From: Alteromonas_F sp964429915
GTDB lineage: Bacteria > Pseudomonadota > Gammaproteobacteria > Enterobacterales > Alteromonadaceae
DNA length: 64,000 nucleotides
Direction: 5' to 3'
NCBI GenBank assembly: GCA_964429915.1
Contig: CAYSDZ010000007.1
Location: 49,134-113,133 of the forward strand
In this document: positions 10,220-19,095 of the stretch, piece after piece
Position numbering within the stretch: position 1 is the stretch's first letter
Layout of the letters: every line of letters begins with the position of its first letter
Made by a program: the position numbers and the translations under genes
Notes under the pieces: model-generated
Seen by the model: only the letters and a program-made list of their open reading frames with translations
The model's database searches: none
What the model was told of the DNA's origin: nothing

Positions 10220-11175
10220 CGCTTCTCTGCCACTCTCAATACGGCGCTGCGTGAACGCGCATTTTCTCTTATTTCCTGCTCGCTAGGCTTAATAGCTTTG
10301 CCTATCAAGTTCAACACTTTGTCTTGATCAATATGGGCTTGAGTGATGGGAAGTCCACTTGGATAACGCTTACCTTTGGCCTGTTCTTTCATAAAGCGCT
10401 TAACCATTCTGTCTTCTAATGAATGGAAACTAATAACCGCTAATCTGCCATTGGTGTTCAATATATTCGTCGCAGCTTTGAGTCCATCTCTAAGCTGATC
10501 CAACTCGGCATTAATATAAATACGAATACCCTGAAATGAGCGTGTAGCAGGATGCTTAAATTTATCTTTAACCGGTAAGGCTTCGTCAATAATTTTTACT
10601 AACTGTAGTGTGGTTTGTAGAGGCTGCTGAGTTCGGGTGTTAACAATGTGGTGCGCAATGCGTTTACCAAATTTTTCCTCACCAAACTCTTTTAACACCT
10701 GTGCTATATCTTGCTCATCGGCCTTATTGAGCCACTGCGCAGCGCTGACCCCTTTTGTGGTATCCATACGCATATCAAGCGGCCCTTCTTTAGTGAAACT
10801 AAAGCCGCGTTGAGCTTGATCTAGCTGAGGTGAAGAAACACCTAAGTCCATCAAAACGCCATCTACACCCTCTAAATTGGTGCTAAAACCCAAGCGCTCT
10901 ATGCTGTTTTGCATATCTGCGAACGCACTATGAATGATGGTAAATCGCTTATCGTGTTCAGCGAGTTGCTCACCCACCTCAATCGCTTGAGGATCTCGGT
11001 CAAACGCAATAAGCTTTCCTTCAGCACCGAGGTGTTGAAGGATGTATTTGCTGTGTCCTCCCCTGCCAAACGTAGCATCGACATAAACACCTGAGGGTTT
11101 GATACTTAAGGCGTCTATACATTCTTGTAATAAAACAGACGTATGTGGGCGAGGGGATTCCGCTTCGGTGATCAC
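10216..11175 (-). CDS. rsmH: 16S rRNA (cytosine(1402)-N4)-methyltransferase
   Basis: RsmH (MraW) methylates C1402 of 16S rRNA using S-adenosylmethionine. The 319-residue protein has the AdoMet-binding motif DATFGRGGHS near the N-terminus, VDGVLMDLGVSSPQLD, the substrate region GPLDMRMD and ISFHSLEDR near the C-terminus. Second gene of the cluster, coupled to mraZ and ftsL by ATGA overlaps. Confidence 0.97.
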   Translation of the reverse strand: MITEAESPRPHTSVLLQECIDALSIKPSGVYVDATFGRGGHSKYILQHLGAEGKLIAFDRDPQAIEVGEQLAEHDKRFTIIHSAFADMQNSIERLGFSTNLEGVDGVLMDLGVSSPQLDQAQRGFSFTKEGPLDMRMDTTKGVSAAQWLNKADEQDIAQVLKEFGEEKFGKRIAHHIVNTRTQQPLQTTLQLVKIIDEALPVKDKFKHPATRSFQGIRIYINAELDQLRDGLKAATNILNTNGRLAVISFHSLEDRMVKRFMKEQAKGKRYPSGLPITQAHIDQDKVLNLIGKAIKPSEQEIRENARSRSAVLRVAEKR

Positions 11176-11630
11176 AGCGAGAAATCCTGTAAACGTTCGG
11201 TAAGTTCAAACCCGCCTGCGCGTTCTGTTTCCACATCAGCAGATATCTGGGCTTGCCACGTTGCGGTGTTCCAAATTTCGAATCGATTAAGTTTGCCTAC
11301 TAGCATAATTTCTTTTTCTAAAGAGGCATATTGGCGAAGATGCGCTGGAACGATAATACGACCGCTTTTGTCCATTTCTCCTTCAGTGGCATTACCGAGA
11401 AGCAGACGTTGAAGGCGGCTTTCTTGTTCTATCATGCTGGAAAGTTTGAGCAGTTTCATCTCAACTTCTTCCCATTCGTGGAGTGGGTAAAGCAGTAAAC
11501 AGCTTTGCTTTGTGTCTATGGTACAGATCAATTGTCCGTCACAATCATCAGCAAGAGACTGGCGATACTTAGTAGGTATTGCCAGCCGCCCTTTGCTGTC
11601 TAAATTGATTGCGTTAGCGCCGCGGAACAT
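11172..11630 (-). CDS. mraZ: MraZ, transcriptional regulator of the division/wall cluster
   Basis: AbrB-like DNA-binding protein of 152 residues made of two repeated halves, each with the signature LDSKGRLAIP (residues 10-20) or MDKSGRIIVP (around residue 86). In Escherichia coli MraZ represses its own promoter by binding TGGG-type repeats; three such boxes occur just upstream here. First gene of the minus-strand cluster. Confidence 0.96.
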   Translation of the reverse strand: MFRGANAINLDSKGRLAIPTKYRQSLADDCDGQLICTIDTKQSCLLLYPLHEWEEVEMKLLKLSSMIEQESRLQRLLLGNATEGEMDKSGRIIVPAHLRQYASLEKEIMLVGKLNRFEIWNTATWQAQISADVETERAGGFELTERLQDFSL

Positions 11631-11705
11631 TCCCCTAGCCTTTTATATTTTGCTGTTTTTATTGTTAGCTGTGATCCGTAATAGAAAATATTGTTATTAT
11701 ACGTT

Positions 11706-11730
11706 CCACTATTTACCACTTTTACCCACT
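11706..11730 (-). promoter_or_regulatory. MraZ operator: three 10-bp-spaced boxes
   Basis: On the minus strand three direct repeats of AGTGG begin every ten bases (read on the plus strand as CCACT at 11706, 11716 and 11726). The layout matches the TGGGN boxes with 5-base spacers bound by MraZ in other gammaproteobacteria. They lie between the -10 element and mraZ. Autorepression is inferred. Confidence 0.75.
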
Positions 11731-11736
11731 TTTGGG

Positions 11737-11766
11737 AGTTTAGTTACCCTTGTGCCCCACTGTCAA
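11737..11766 (-). promoter_or_regulatory. Probable sigma-70 promoter of the mra/dcw cluster
   Basis: Minus strand TTGACA (11766-11761, perfect -35) and TAAACT (11742-11737, 4/6 match to the -10) are separated by 18 bases. Transcription would begin next to the MraZ boxes and run into mraZ. No other strong promoter was noticed within the cluster. Confidence 0.65.
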
Positions 11767-12076
11767 GGCGAAAAGGAGATAAAAACCACACCGATGCGAC
11801 CTGCAAGTTCGCAAAGAAAACATGGAAATTAGGAAGTCACTGATTTAATAAGGATTTATAAAAATGAACAAAAATTAAACAAAAAAATATTTTTAGGTGC
11901 TATTGCTTCGATAAGCACTTTTTATAAAAGCGGACGTGAAGATTTTGCAAGTGGCAGTGTTTGGTAATATCTTGCAAACGAAAGTTATACTATACCCGAT
12001 AAATATACAGATTCTAAGTTAAGATATCGCGTGAACGGTGCAAATAGACCTTGCATTTATACCTGCTCCACCTCAA
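11767..12076. other. AT-rich intergenic stretch, no gene seen
   Basis: Between the mra promoter and the end of the SapC gene I see no convincing reading frame. The stretch is A-rich with several homopolymer runs (around 11860-11900). It may hold upstream promoter elements, but nothing specific is recognised. Confidence 0.5.
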
Positions 12077-12100
12077 CAAAAACCCGCCTTAATGGCGGGT
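12077..12100 (-). terminator. Rho-independent terminator of the SapC gene
   Basis: On the minus strand the stem ACCCGCC / GGCGGGT with an ATTAA loop is followed by five T residues, 32 bases after the SapC stop codon. Confidence 0.85.
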
Positions 12101-12131
12101 TCTCTAATGTTAAAGCGTCGCAATTGAGGTC

Positions 12132-12890
12132 TTAGCTTTGTGCGGTTTGAGCTTGTTCTTCGCCTTCACGTCTTATCTGTAAAGCTTCGATTGGGTTTTC
12201 CGTATCACCCGATAATTCAACTAAACGAGATAACTGACCTAAAGATAACATCAATGAATAACATGCACCCAAATAGCCTTTTTTGTGCATGTCAGTCACT
12301 TTATCATCATCTAACTCAAGCAGCTTTTTCTCATTAATGGAATACATACCCGTTACGTTACGGCGAGTGCCGTCTTTGTAAGCAACCAATAGATTAATTT
12401 CTTCGAACAAATCTAAACCAGACACATAATCAATAAAGGCTTTGGTTTGGATTTCGCTGTTGGCCAAATTAGTCAGGAACTGCTGACGGTTTGCCAAAAA
12501 TTCTGACGCTTTATCACCATCAAACAACGGCTGTCCTTCTTTGGTTTGAACCATTTCGCTGTTTTCATCAATAAACACAGCAAGTTGGTCGCCGTCTTGG
12601 CGCACATCAAAAGGATATCGCATCACATTCATTGGCACATGAGGCCCTTTCCAGCGATCGCCTAAAAGAAATAGATTTTGCTCTTGGTCGATACCTAACA
12701 TGCCCACCGATCGGTAATTGCTTTGAGGGTCTTTGATAAAAATAATCGGCATAGTCGCACTTAATTGTGCGTATTCACGGATACTCGCCGCAGACAGGTG
12801 AGATTTTTTTGCATGAGCAAGTGTGTTGTCGAATGCCACTTTTAGTGCTTCATGTTTACTTTTTTCAAGTGGTACGAAATTCATAGCCAT
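12132..12890 (-). CDS. SapC family protein
   Basis: A 252-residue protein matching the SapC family (Pfam PF07277): opening MNFVPLEKSKHEALKV, MPIIFIKDP, LGDRWKGPHVPMNVMRYPF and a central LFDGDKASEFL. These proteins are often annotated as peptide-transport related but are soluble; homologues in Campylobacter are surface-layer associated and in marine bacteria they often sit next to tryptophan halogenases. No halogenase is adjacent here. It stands alone with its own terminator. Function is not established. Confidence 0.8.
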   Translation of the reverse strand: MAMNFVPLEKSKHEALKVAFDNTLAHAKKSHLSAASIREYAQLSATMPIIFIKDPQSNYRSVGMLGIDQEQNLFLLGDRWKGPHVPMNVMRYPFDVRQDGDQLAVFIDENSEMVQTKEGQPLFDGDKASEFLANRQQFLTNLANSEIQTKAFIDYVSGLDLFEEINLLVAYKDGTRRNVTGMYSINEKKLLELDDDKVTDMHKKGYLGACYSLMLSLGQLSRLVELSGDTENPIEALQIRREGEEQAQTAQS

Positions 12891-13147
12891 AAATCATTTT
12901 CTCTTTTTTCATGTGGCGCCATCCTTTTACGATTCAGCCTTCGCCACTATTTTGTTTACTTGTTTACATTTTCATTTGTCAGGGAATAACCACCCCTGAT
13001 TAGCGCAACGCAGTATTACGCATATTTCAAGTTATGTCATTCTATTCACTTAGATATGGTGATACGGTTAAAAAATTCAACTAAAAATAAATTTATGTAT
13101 TACGAGTATGACAGACCATTGAAGAGTTGCCTCTGAGTTATAGAGTT

Positions 13148-14167
13148 CTAAAAGCCTGCGATATACAAACTAAGTAAATCAGTAATTTTGCCAAAAACAG
13201 GATTGGCTTTAGATTGGGCACAGTGATCAAGTGGGTCAAGCAAATCCTTATCTACTTTTATTTTGCTTGCTGTTAGTGTGTTGAGCACAAGATTAGCGTG
13301 ACAAACCTGATGCGCTTCATCGATAAAGTACACCGTATTTTGACCCGTGCTGTGTTTGATTAAGTGCTGCACGCCTTCAATAGGCGTGGTGATATCGGCT
13401 TCAGAATGAGCGATAAAAAGAGGCTGCGCTAATGCCTTACCCTGTTTTAATTGCTCTCTAATAGAAGTGATCACTTCCATTAACTCTAAACCGCTAGAAT
13501 TAGGGATAGACTCGTATTTGTAAGGGTTCTGACCTAAAGGTGTATAATTTCGGTCCAACCACCGCGCCAATTTTGGCACTCCCCAAATTTTAGACAAACT
13601 CTCTGCACTATCGGCAATGGCCAGTGCCCCTGAAAATAGCATAATGCCGTCGACCTTTGACGGGTTTTGTAAGCTGTAGTCAACTGCCAACGCGCCTCCT
13701 GTTGAAAACCCGCCTATTAATACTTCGTCACCAAACTCAGGGCTTAATTGCATAACGTCTTTGACATGTTGTTGCCAAATCGAGGATAACGAATAACTAA
13801 GTAGCGTTTCTTTTGCTCTTTCTGGATCGTTTAAGCCATGCCCGGGTGAAAGAGCAACAACGACATTTAAGCCTTGAGCATACAAATGCTCTGCAAAGGC
13901 CGATAAGTAATAGGGAGAATCGCTCAAACCGTGAAATAGCACTGCGACTTTTTCAGTTTTACGACGGTGATGCCTTACAAAAGGCGCGTTTTCAGCATTG
14001 CGTAACTCACTTGAGCACAAGCGGTAAGTGTACTCGTTACCACAATTTTTAAGGTCGGCGAAGCGACTGCTGTATACATGTTTAAACGTTTCAAGCGTTG
14101 TATTTAGCTCGTTGCTCCTACATTGAAATGACAACAACACAAGTAACACTAAGCAAACTTTAAGCAC
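13148..14167 (-). CDS. Exported alpha/beta hydrolase, lysophospholipase/lipase-like
   Basis: A 339-residue protein with an N-terminal signal (MLKVCLVLLVLLSFQC) that could be a weak lipobox, the oxyanion-region HGLSDSPYY, the nucleophile elbow GFSTGG, a likely catalytic aspartate in HSEADITTP and histidine in DEAHQVCH. This fits the serine aminopeptidase S33 / monoacylglycerol lipase group of hydrolases acting in the periplasm or at a membrane. Substrate unknown. Divergent from the acetyltransferase genes to the right. Confidence 0.75.
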   Translation of the reverse strand: MLKVCLVLLVLLSFQCRSNELNTTLETFKHVYSSRFADLKNCGNEYTYRLCSSELRNAENAPFVRHHRRKTEKVAVLFHGLSDSPYYLSAFAEHLYAQGLNVVVALSPGHGLNDPERAKETLLSYSLSSIWQQHVKDVMQLSPEFGDEVLIGGFSTGGALAVDYSLQNPSKVDGIMLFSGALAIADSAESLSKIWGVPKLARWLDRNYTPLGQNPYKYESIPNSSGLELMEVITSIREQLKQGKALAQPLFIAHSEADITTPIEGVQHLIKHSTGQNTVYFIDEAHQVCHANLVLNTLTASKIKVDKDLLDPLDHCAQSKANPVFGKITDLLSLYIAGF

Positions 14168-14328
14168 AATACATTTCCAATAGTCGTAACAAGAGCGCTT
14201 ACATTAGCAAAAACCGTTACAAAAACAATATCAAGCCACATCGCAATGTGTGGTGGGTGAGCTGTTTTGTAGGCCACTTGTACCCAAACCCAACGTTTAA
14301 TACACTCATAGTTATACAAAGTTGTAAG

Positions 14329-14775
14329 ATGAAGCTATGTTTGGAGTCAAGCTTGGACGTTCACTTTCTTAAATCTGATCAAGATTACGATGCGGTTTTA
14401 GATGTGTTATTGCATCTTCGGCCCTCTTACAATGCCGAAACCTTAAGCACTCAAATCAAAAAACAACAAAGTCAAGGTTATCGCGTTGTTTACGCAAAAT
14501 CGGCCAATACAATATTAGCGGTAGCAGGATTTTACATTGGAGAAAAATTAGCGTGGGGTAAACACATCTACATTGATGACCTTGTTACCAACCCTCAACA
14601 CCGTTCAACGGGTGTGGGGCGGTTTCTTATGGCTTGGCTTAAACAGCATGCTGCTGAAAATAACTGTACACAACTCCATTTAGATTCCGGCGTCCAACGC
14701 TTTCAGGCGCATAAGTTTTACTTGCGTGAAGGCTTTCATATCGCTAGCCATCATTTTTCGCTAAACGATATTTAA
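14329..14775 (+). CDS. GNAT family N-acetyltransferase
   Basis: About 148 residues from the ATG at 14329; an upstream in-frame ATG at 14248 would add 27 residues that do not look like the family, so the later start is preferred although its ribosome site is weak. The GNAT acetyl-CoA motif is clear: IDDLVTNPQHRSTGVGRFLM, followed by the C-terminal KFYLREGFHIASHHF. Substrate unknown. It is followed after 4 bases by a second GNAT gene, so the two probably form an operon with the membrane protein after them. Confidence 0.8.
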   Translation: MKLCLESSLDVHFLKSDQDYDAVLDVLLHLRPSYNAETLSTQIKKQQSQGYRVVYAKSANTILAVAGFYIGEKLAWGKHIYIDDLVTNPQHRSTGVGRFLMAWLKQHAAENNCTQLHLDSGVQRFQAHKFYLREGFHIASHHFSLNDI

Positions 14776-14779
14776 ATTA

Positions 14780-15259
14780 ATGAGCACAATGTCCAAAATT
14801 AACATTAAACAGGACGACCTAAGCGGTGGAGAAGTTATTGCCTTACTTGAAGAACATCTTGCAGATATGTACGCCACCTCTCCACCAGAGAGCGTTCATG
14901 CTTTAGATGTTCAAGCCCTCAAGGCACCTAGCATCACCTTTTTCAGCGCTTGGATTGATAGCGCTTTAGCAGGTTGCGTAGCGCTTAAAACCTTGTCTGA
15001 GTCAGAGGTGGAACTTAAATCGATGCGCACAGTAAAAACCTTTAAAAATAGGGGCGTGGCCTCAGATTTATTATTGTTTATATGTCAATTCGCTAAGCAA
15101 AACGGTTTTATAAAAATCAGTTTGGAAACAGGTACCCAAGACTATTTTGAAGCGGCTCGTCAATTGTATAAAAAGTTTGGTTTTCAACAATGTGCACCGT
15201 TTAGTAACTATAAACTCGACCCCAATAGTTACTTTATGAGCAAAGTACTGAGTGAGTAA
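14780..15259 (+). CDS. GNAT family N-acetyltransferase
   Basis: A 159-residue protein with the GNAT core: ELKSMRTVKTFKNRGVASDLL (acetyl-CoA loop of the R/Q-x-x-G-x-A type) and the C-terminal LETGTQDYFEAARQLYKKFGF. It resembles YsnE/putative acetyltransferases of small molecules. It begins 4 bases after the preceding acetyltransferase; both are likely co-transcribed. Confidence 0.82.
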   Translation: MSTMSKINIKQDDLSGGEVIALLEEHLADMYATSPPESVHALDVQALKAPSITFFSAWIDSALAGCVALKTLSESEVELKSMRTVKTFKNRGVASDLLLFICQFAKQNGFIKISLETGTQDYFEAARQLYKKFGFQQCAPFSNYKLDPNSYFMSKVLSE

Positions 15260-15267
15260 TAAACGCA

Positions 15268-16347
15268 ATGCGTAAAGCCGTAAAGTATAGACTCGCTTTT
15301 TTATTCATAGCCGCGGTGTGCTTTTGTATTGGCACCGTTTTTTTACCTGATACTTTGCCGCAAATACCACTTAGTTTTGACAACATTATTGCTAATCCAC
15401 CGATGCGTAATACAGCTTTTATCACTTTGCTGTATTTTGTTTTTTTACCTATTTTGTACTACTTCTGGATTATACGTATTGGTGAACAAGCCTTGTGGAA
15501 ACTGCTGCTTGTTCTATCCCTCAGTAGTTTGGTTGCACGTTATACCTACCCGCAGCCTCTCACCGATTATTTTATGTTTATCAGTTATATAAAATACCCC
15601 TTTCTCGCCGTACTGGTGGTTATTGAAATTGTTTTAATCGTTAGCATCACTCGAGCAATTTGGGGAGCCCGAAACCTGTCAGGTGATCCTCGCATTCATA
15701 TGTTAGAAAAATTCGAAGGCGACCCTGCAAAAGGAAAAAGCAAGAAAGAAGCAAAACAATTAGAGCTTGCCTTAATGTTTGCCCATGAACCTGCTAGTTG
15801 GTATTACGCAATACCTTGGTTTAGCCGAAACCACAGTGCATCTTTAGCGAACTTACGCTTGTGGTCTGGCTATAGGTGGCATGTTTTATCAGTCTGCTTG
15901 ATGCTATTTATTGCGGCTTATGCCAGCTATTTGCTACTTTCTATGTGGCACAACACCGTTGCTCTAATCGTCGCCTCGCTGGTTTTTTACATGGTTATTA
16001 TGTTTGTCGCTAATCATCGAGTAAGCCGTCATTATAGCTTGTATATAACAAACAATAAGCTCATGGTTAACAATTCATGGTGGGGAATGAGTGTTATACC
16101 TTTGCCAAATATCCACCATATTGACATAGGGTGTTGGGACAAGACAGACACGCAAGCGCATTTTCATTTCGGGCAAGGCGAAGCCAATGTAAAAATACAC
16201 TTCGTCAAGCCTCAGCGTTATTTTTCTGCGATGGGCTTGTTGGACGAATGGATGCAATCACTTTACTTAAGTATTGACGACAACGAAGAATTTGCCGAGC
16301 AAATGCAGCAACAAGACGTTCAAGTTACTCTAAGCTCCAAACGCTAA
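15268..16347 (+). CDS. Uncharacterised polytopic membrane protein
   Basis: A 359-residue protein with an N-terminal membrane helix (about residues 8-26), three more hydrophobic segments up to about residue 135, a charged cytoplasmic-looking stretch (KFEGDPAKGKSKKEAKQLE), and two more helices around residues 210-255. The C-terminal 100 residues look like a soluble PH-like beta domain (RHYSLYITNNKLMVNNSWW... PLPNIHHIDIG). I do not recognise the family. It starts 8 bases after a GNAT gene. Confidence 0.65.
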   Translation: MRKAVKYRLAFLFIAAVCFCIGTVFLPDTLPQIPLSFDNIIANPPMRNTAFITLLYFVFLPILYYFWIIRIGEQALWKLLLVLSLSSLVARYTYPQPLTDYFMFISYIKYPFLAVLVVIEIVLIVSITRAIWGARNLSGDPRIHMLEKFEGDPAKGKSKKEAKQLELALMFAHEPASWYYAIPWFSRNHSASLANLRLWSGYRWHVLSVCLMLFIAAYASYLLLSMWHNTVALIVASLVFYMVIMFVANHRVSRHYSLYITNNKLMVNNSWWGMSVIPLPNIHHIDIGCWDKTDTQAHFHFGQGEANVKIHFVKPQRYFSAMGLLDEWMQSLYLSIDDNEEFAEQMQQQDVQVTLSSKR

Positions 16348-16406
16348 AGGAAAGTAAAAAAATCAACATATCGAATCCAAATCGCAAAAATCTGAAAAGC
16401 ATCCAC

Positions 16407-17432
16407 TTACAATATACCTAAATCCTCGAGGTATTCATGATCAAGCTCACTCTGAGTAGGATTGAGCTTAGTCAGTCGATTTTCAAATAGCTTGCTCGGT
16501 GCAACAAAAGGTAAGCCTGATTTGAGCATTGCACAAGCAAAAATAAATCGACAAGTTCGACCATTTCCATCACTAAAGCCATGAGCCCGTAGGTAAGCTC
16601 CAAAAAGGAAGCAGGCGATGTTTGTATAGTTATCGTTGACGTTGGTAGCATGCCTAAGCGTTAGCTTGATACCGGGGGTAACAACTTTTTGATCATCTTG
16701 ATTAATGATTGCGTCCCTGTCTATAAAGGTATTATTTGCTGATAAAAGCCGCGCTTTTTGCTCTGTGTATTTTTGTAGATAGTAGCCTCCTCCGCTTCCG
16801 GGATAACGCACATTTCTGTGGGGACGACGAAACGGCATATTTACATTGACGTCATAAAATAAACTATTTATGTGAAAAAGTGTTTCTAGTGACCGAAGAT
16901 CGTAGTCTCGATTTAGAATGTTTTGCATTGCATTCACAATAAACATTTGTTGCGAAGCGGCTTGCGCTGTCGAAATTGAGTTCGAAGCGCTGGTAATATA
17001 TTTGGCCGCTTTAATAAAGTCACTTTCTTGCGCAAAAGCGCCATAAGTATGCTCTTGCTTAATATAATCAGCCCTTGACCGAAGCGCCGCGCCGACGTTT
17101 GTAAAACAGTCTAACAACAATTCATCAATGTCTGTTTTAGCTCTGGCAACAATATTCATTTCAAGTGGTAATAGATTGCGTAGATTACCCGCCAGTAATT
17201 CTGGTTTAAAATTCGCTGCCGGTAAGGTCGCACCTGCACCAGCGCGGGCTCTTACTGCCATTTCATAAATAGATAAAGCGCTTAAGTCACTTGATTCTTG
17301 GTCTGTAACGGCACAGAGTGCCTGATATTCAGGAAAAGTACGTGCATAGTTAATAAACTCGGTGGGGGTAGTGAGATCGGGTCCGAGAATGTTTTGCTTT
17401 TTGAATATCCATGACAAACCAAAAATACTCAT
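16407..17432 (-). CDS. Fic family protein (probable AMP-transferase)
   Basis: Fic proteins transfer AMP, or another phosphate-containing group, to hydroxyl side chains of target proteins. The core motif HGFSDGNGRTCR matches HxFx(D/E)GNGRxxR, with the preceding helix FLFGAYLRA and the flap region upstream (PHRNVRYPGSGGGYY). The start at ATG 17432 follows AGGAG at about 10 bases and gives 341 residues; an upstream ATG (17468) lacks a ribosome site. I see no clear inhibitory (S/T)xxxE(G/N) helix within it and no antitoxin gene next door. Downstream on the right lie IS remnants, so the gene is in an accessory region. Confidence 0.85.
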   Translation of the reverse strand: MSIFGLSWIFKKQNILGPDLTTPTEFINYARTFPEYQALCAVTDQESSDLSALSIYEMAVRARAGAGATLPAANFKPELLAGNLRNLLPLEMNIVARAKTDIDELLLDCFTNVGAALRSRADYIKQEHTYGAFAQESDFIKAAKYITSASNSISTAQAASQQMFIVNAMQNILNRDYDLRSLETLFHINSLFYDVNVNMPFRRPHRNVRYPGSGGGYYLQKYTEQKARLLSANNTFIDRDAIINQDDQKVVTPGIKLTLRHATNVNDNYTNIACFLFGAYLRAHGFSDGNGRTCRFIFACAMLKSGLPFVAPSKLFENRLTKLNPTQSELDHEYLEDLGIL

Positions 17433-17591
17433 ATTTCCAATGCTCCTACAAAAGTGTCGTATTTCCATGCGCTTTTGAAATTAACGAAGTGCAAAGCGAA
17501 AAGTTGCATTTTGGAGAATGCATTTTTGAAAAAGTTAAGCGCGCCTTACATGAGTCTCCAGGTGAAGCTAGCTTATACAGCGTTTTTAGAA

Positions 17592-17666
17592 GACGCTGCC
17601 AGTCGAAGTCGGATCTTCTCTGGTAAATACTTTTCGACCGCTTTACCCGTGAAAGCCCACACCAAT
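17592..17666 (-). repeat. 75-bp exact copy of the 3' end of the superinfection-immunity-like gene
   Basis: Identical by eye to 21328-21402, which encodes WAFTGKAVEKYLPEKIRLRLAAS near the C-terminus of the gene at 21312-21578. Here only this piece is present; on its right it is fused directly to an IS21-type transposase remnant. It marks a past recombination or deletion. Confidence 0.85.
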
Positions 17667-17916
17667 CCAGCATTTCAAACTTATTGGATTGACGAAGATC
17701 GGCTTTGGGATAAAACAATGAAGCAAGCTCAATATCATTTAATTACTCGATTTCCTGCCAAGACAGGTGTAGCTCGTTGGCTTTTTGCAAGAGCTTCGAA
17801 ACCGTCCCGACACTTATTCGTAAGCTCCGATTGATTTGCCTGACACTGAGCTGTGATTGCAGCTTCAGCCTCAGTATGTCTCGTAATTTGCGCATTGATA
17901 ATCTCTGTGCTGGCAT
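17664..17916 (-). pseudogene. IS21-family transposase (IstA) N-terminal remnant
   Basis: Minus-strand reading from ATG 17916 gives MPAQRLSMRKLRDILRLKLQ, then SVRQINRSLRISVGTVSKLL (helix-turn-helix), typical of IS21-type IstA. After HLSWQEIE a TAA interrupts the frame at 17743-17745, then the same frame goes on with LNDIELASLFYPKADLRQSN and FEMLDW, again IstA-like. It then ends abruptly at the 75-bp repeat. So it is an inactivated and truncated copy; the stop could have arisen by a CAA to TAA change. Confidence 0.8.
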
Positions 17917-17986
17917 CGCCTGTTCCTAGCAAAAGAGGAATAAGGCTAGAAGTTAAAAATCAATGCAAGGAATTATTCTGTTTTAA

Positions 17987-18049
17987 GGTGAACACCTATT
18001 CTGGAAATGGCGCCAAAAGTGTTCACGTTGAAACAGAATCGGTGTTCAC
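17987..18049. repeat. IS21-type terminal multiple repeats
   Basis: Upstream of the transposase remnant are three copies of the GTGTTCAC/GTGAACAC motif (17988-17995, 18019-18026, 18042-18049) with inverted ATTCTG-like flanks. Repeated GTGTTCAC-like boxes are usual in the ends of IS21 elements. This is probably the left end of the dead element. Confidence 0.6.
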
Positions 18050-18253
18050 TTTCGGCAGAATATGCAGATGGCAGCTTTTGACGATAAATATCGCGAAACC
18101 CTTTTAGAATCTATCATTAAAATGCGCTAGCCCTAGGATCAGTTTTTTATTGAATTTCGTTCTGGTATTTTTGATTTGGGCTCGGAATATGTTCCCAAAA
18201 GTATGTGTCGTTACTTTTGTTTTTAATTTTAAAGTAAAGTGATTTAATCCTAG

Positions 18254-18552
18254 ATTCGCATAATAAGTGCAATTTCTCAGATTAGGTGGTCAGCTAATGG
18301 ATTCACATTCGAAGAGTTACAAAGTGATGAAATAGAAATTGTTTCTGGAGGCTCTGGAACTAACCTCCAAAACCTTGTGCGGCAGGCTTCACCACTGGCG
18401 GCATAGGAGCAATTGCCTTGGGTGGAGCTCAGACATTTGCTGCTATTCAGGGCGGTAGTGCTCTTTTGTCGTTTGCTGTCTTAAATCCAGTTGGTATAGC
18501 TGCTGCAGGTGCAGTGGCAACTGGTTTTGGGCTCTACGCTTTTTTTGGATAG
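18254..18552 (+). pseudogene. Class II bacteriocin/microcin-like precursor, double-glycine leader, frame-split
   Basis: One frame (18254-18406) reads FTFEELQSDEIEIVSGG, a good double-glycine export leader ending at about 18352, then SGTNLQN. A second frame, offset by one base, carries on from about 18376 with CAAGFTTGGIGAIALGGAQ and a Gly/Ala-rich hydrophobic tail with LNPVGIAAAGAVATGFGLYA, stopping at 18552. Together they look like a small pore-forming bacteriocin precursor split by a single-base loss between about 18364 and 18390. No ATG precedes the leader in frame (ATT at 18254 is the first codon after a stop), so the gene may be dead, or the region may hold assembly errors. A small membrane protein follows. 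Confidence 0.6.
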
Positions 18553-18628
18553 TGACTTAAATTTTAAGGCATGGGCGAAAGCTATGCCTTTTTTGTTATA
18601 GCTGTAATTTTTTTGTGGATTATATTAT

Positions 18629-18829
18629 ATGAGACCAATAAAGCTTTTGAGTTTTGGATCGGTTTTTTTTTATCTATTATCTGTTGTTTTTTTTATTATC
18701 GATTCAGGGATATGGGATATAAGTTATAAAATTAATATTGACCATTGGGATTTTGGCTTGTTGTCTTTTTGTGTTGGTACTGTTTTGTTTTCTCTTTCAT
18801 CAAAATTGAGTATTAAAAAAAATGGTTGA
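18629..18829 (+). CDS. Small two-helix membrane protein, possible bacteriocin immunity protein
   Basis: A 66-residue protein with two hydrophobic segments (about residues 7-25 and 42-58) separated by DSGIWDISYKINIDHWDFG, and a lysine-rich C-terminus. It begins 76 bases after the bacteriocin-like core in the same direction. Size, topology and position fit an immunity protein for a membrane-active peptide; no family is recognised and the ribosome site is weak. The role is inferred from context only. Confidence 0.5.
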   Translation: MRPIKLLSFGSVFFYLLSVVFFIIDSGIWDISYKINIDHWDFGLLSFCVGTVLFSLSSKLSIKKNG

Positions 18830-19095
18830 TAGTTTCCTTAGTTTGATTTGGATAAATTAAGCCTTCCATAAGATCAATCCCTAGTCATCGAGTTAAGTTT
18901 TATAAACATTAAGACTCTATTTAGTTATCGTTTTTTGCAGTTATTAACTGAAAAAGAGAGATGCAAAGCATTCAGGGATACCGTGAACATTTTTGTGGTT
19001 CTTAACTTTGCTTTGTTCTGTTCTGGTCTATCTATTTATGATTGATTTACCCGCATTATGTAAAGGTGTTGCAAGTGATTAAATGGTAAGCGATC

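Noticed and set aside
17454..17834. 126-codon plus-strand frame over the 75-bp repeat
   Set aside because: Antisense to the immunity-gene fragment and the IS21 relic, both of which explain the coding signal on the minus strand.
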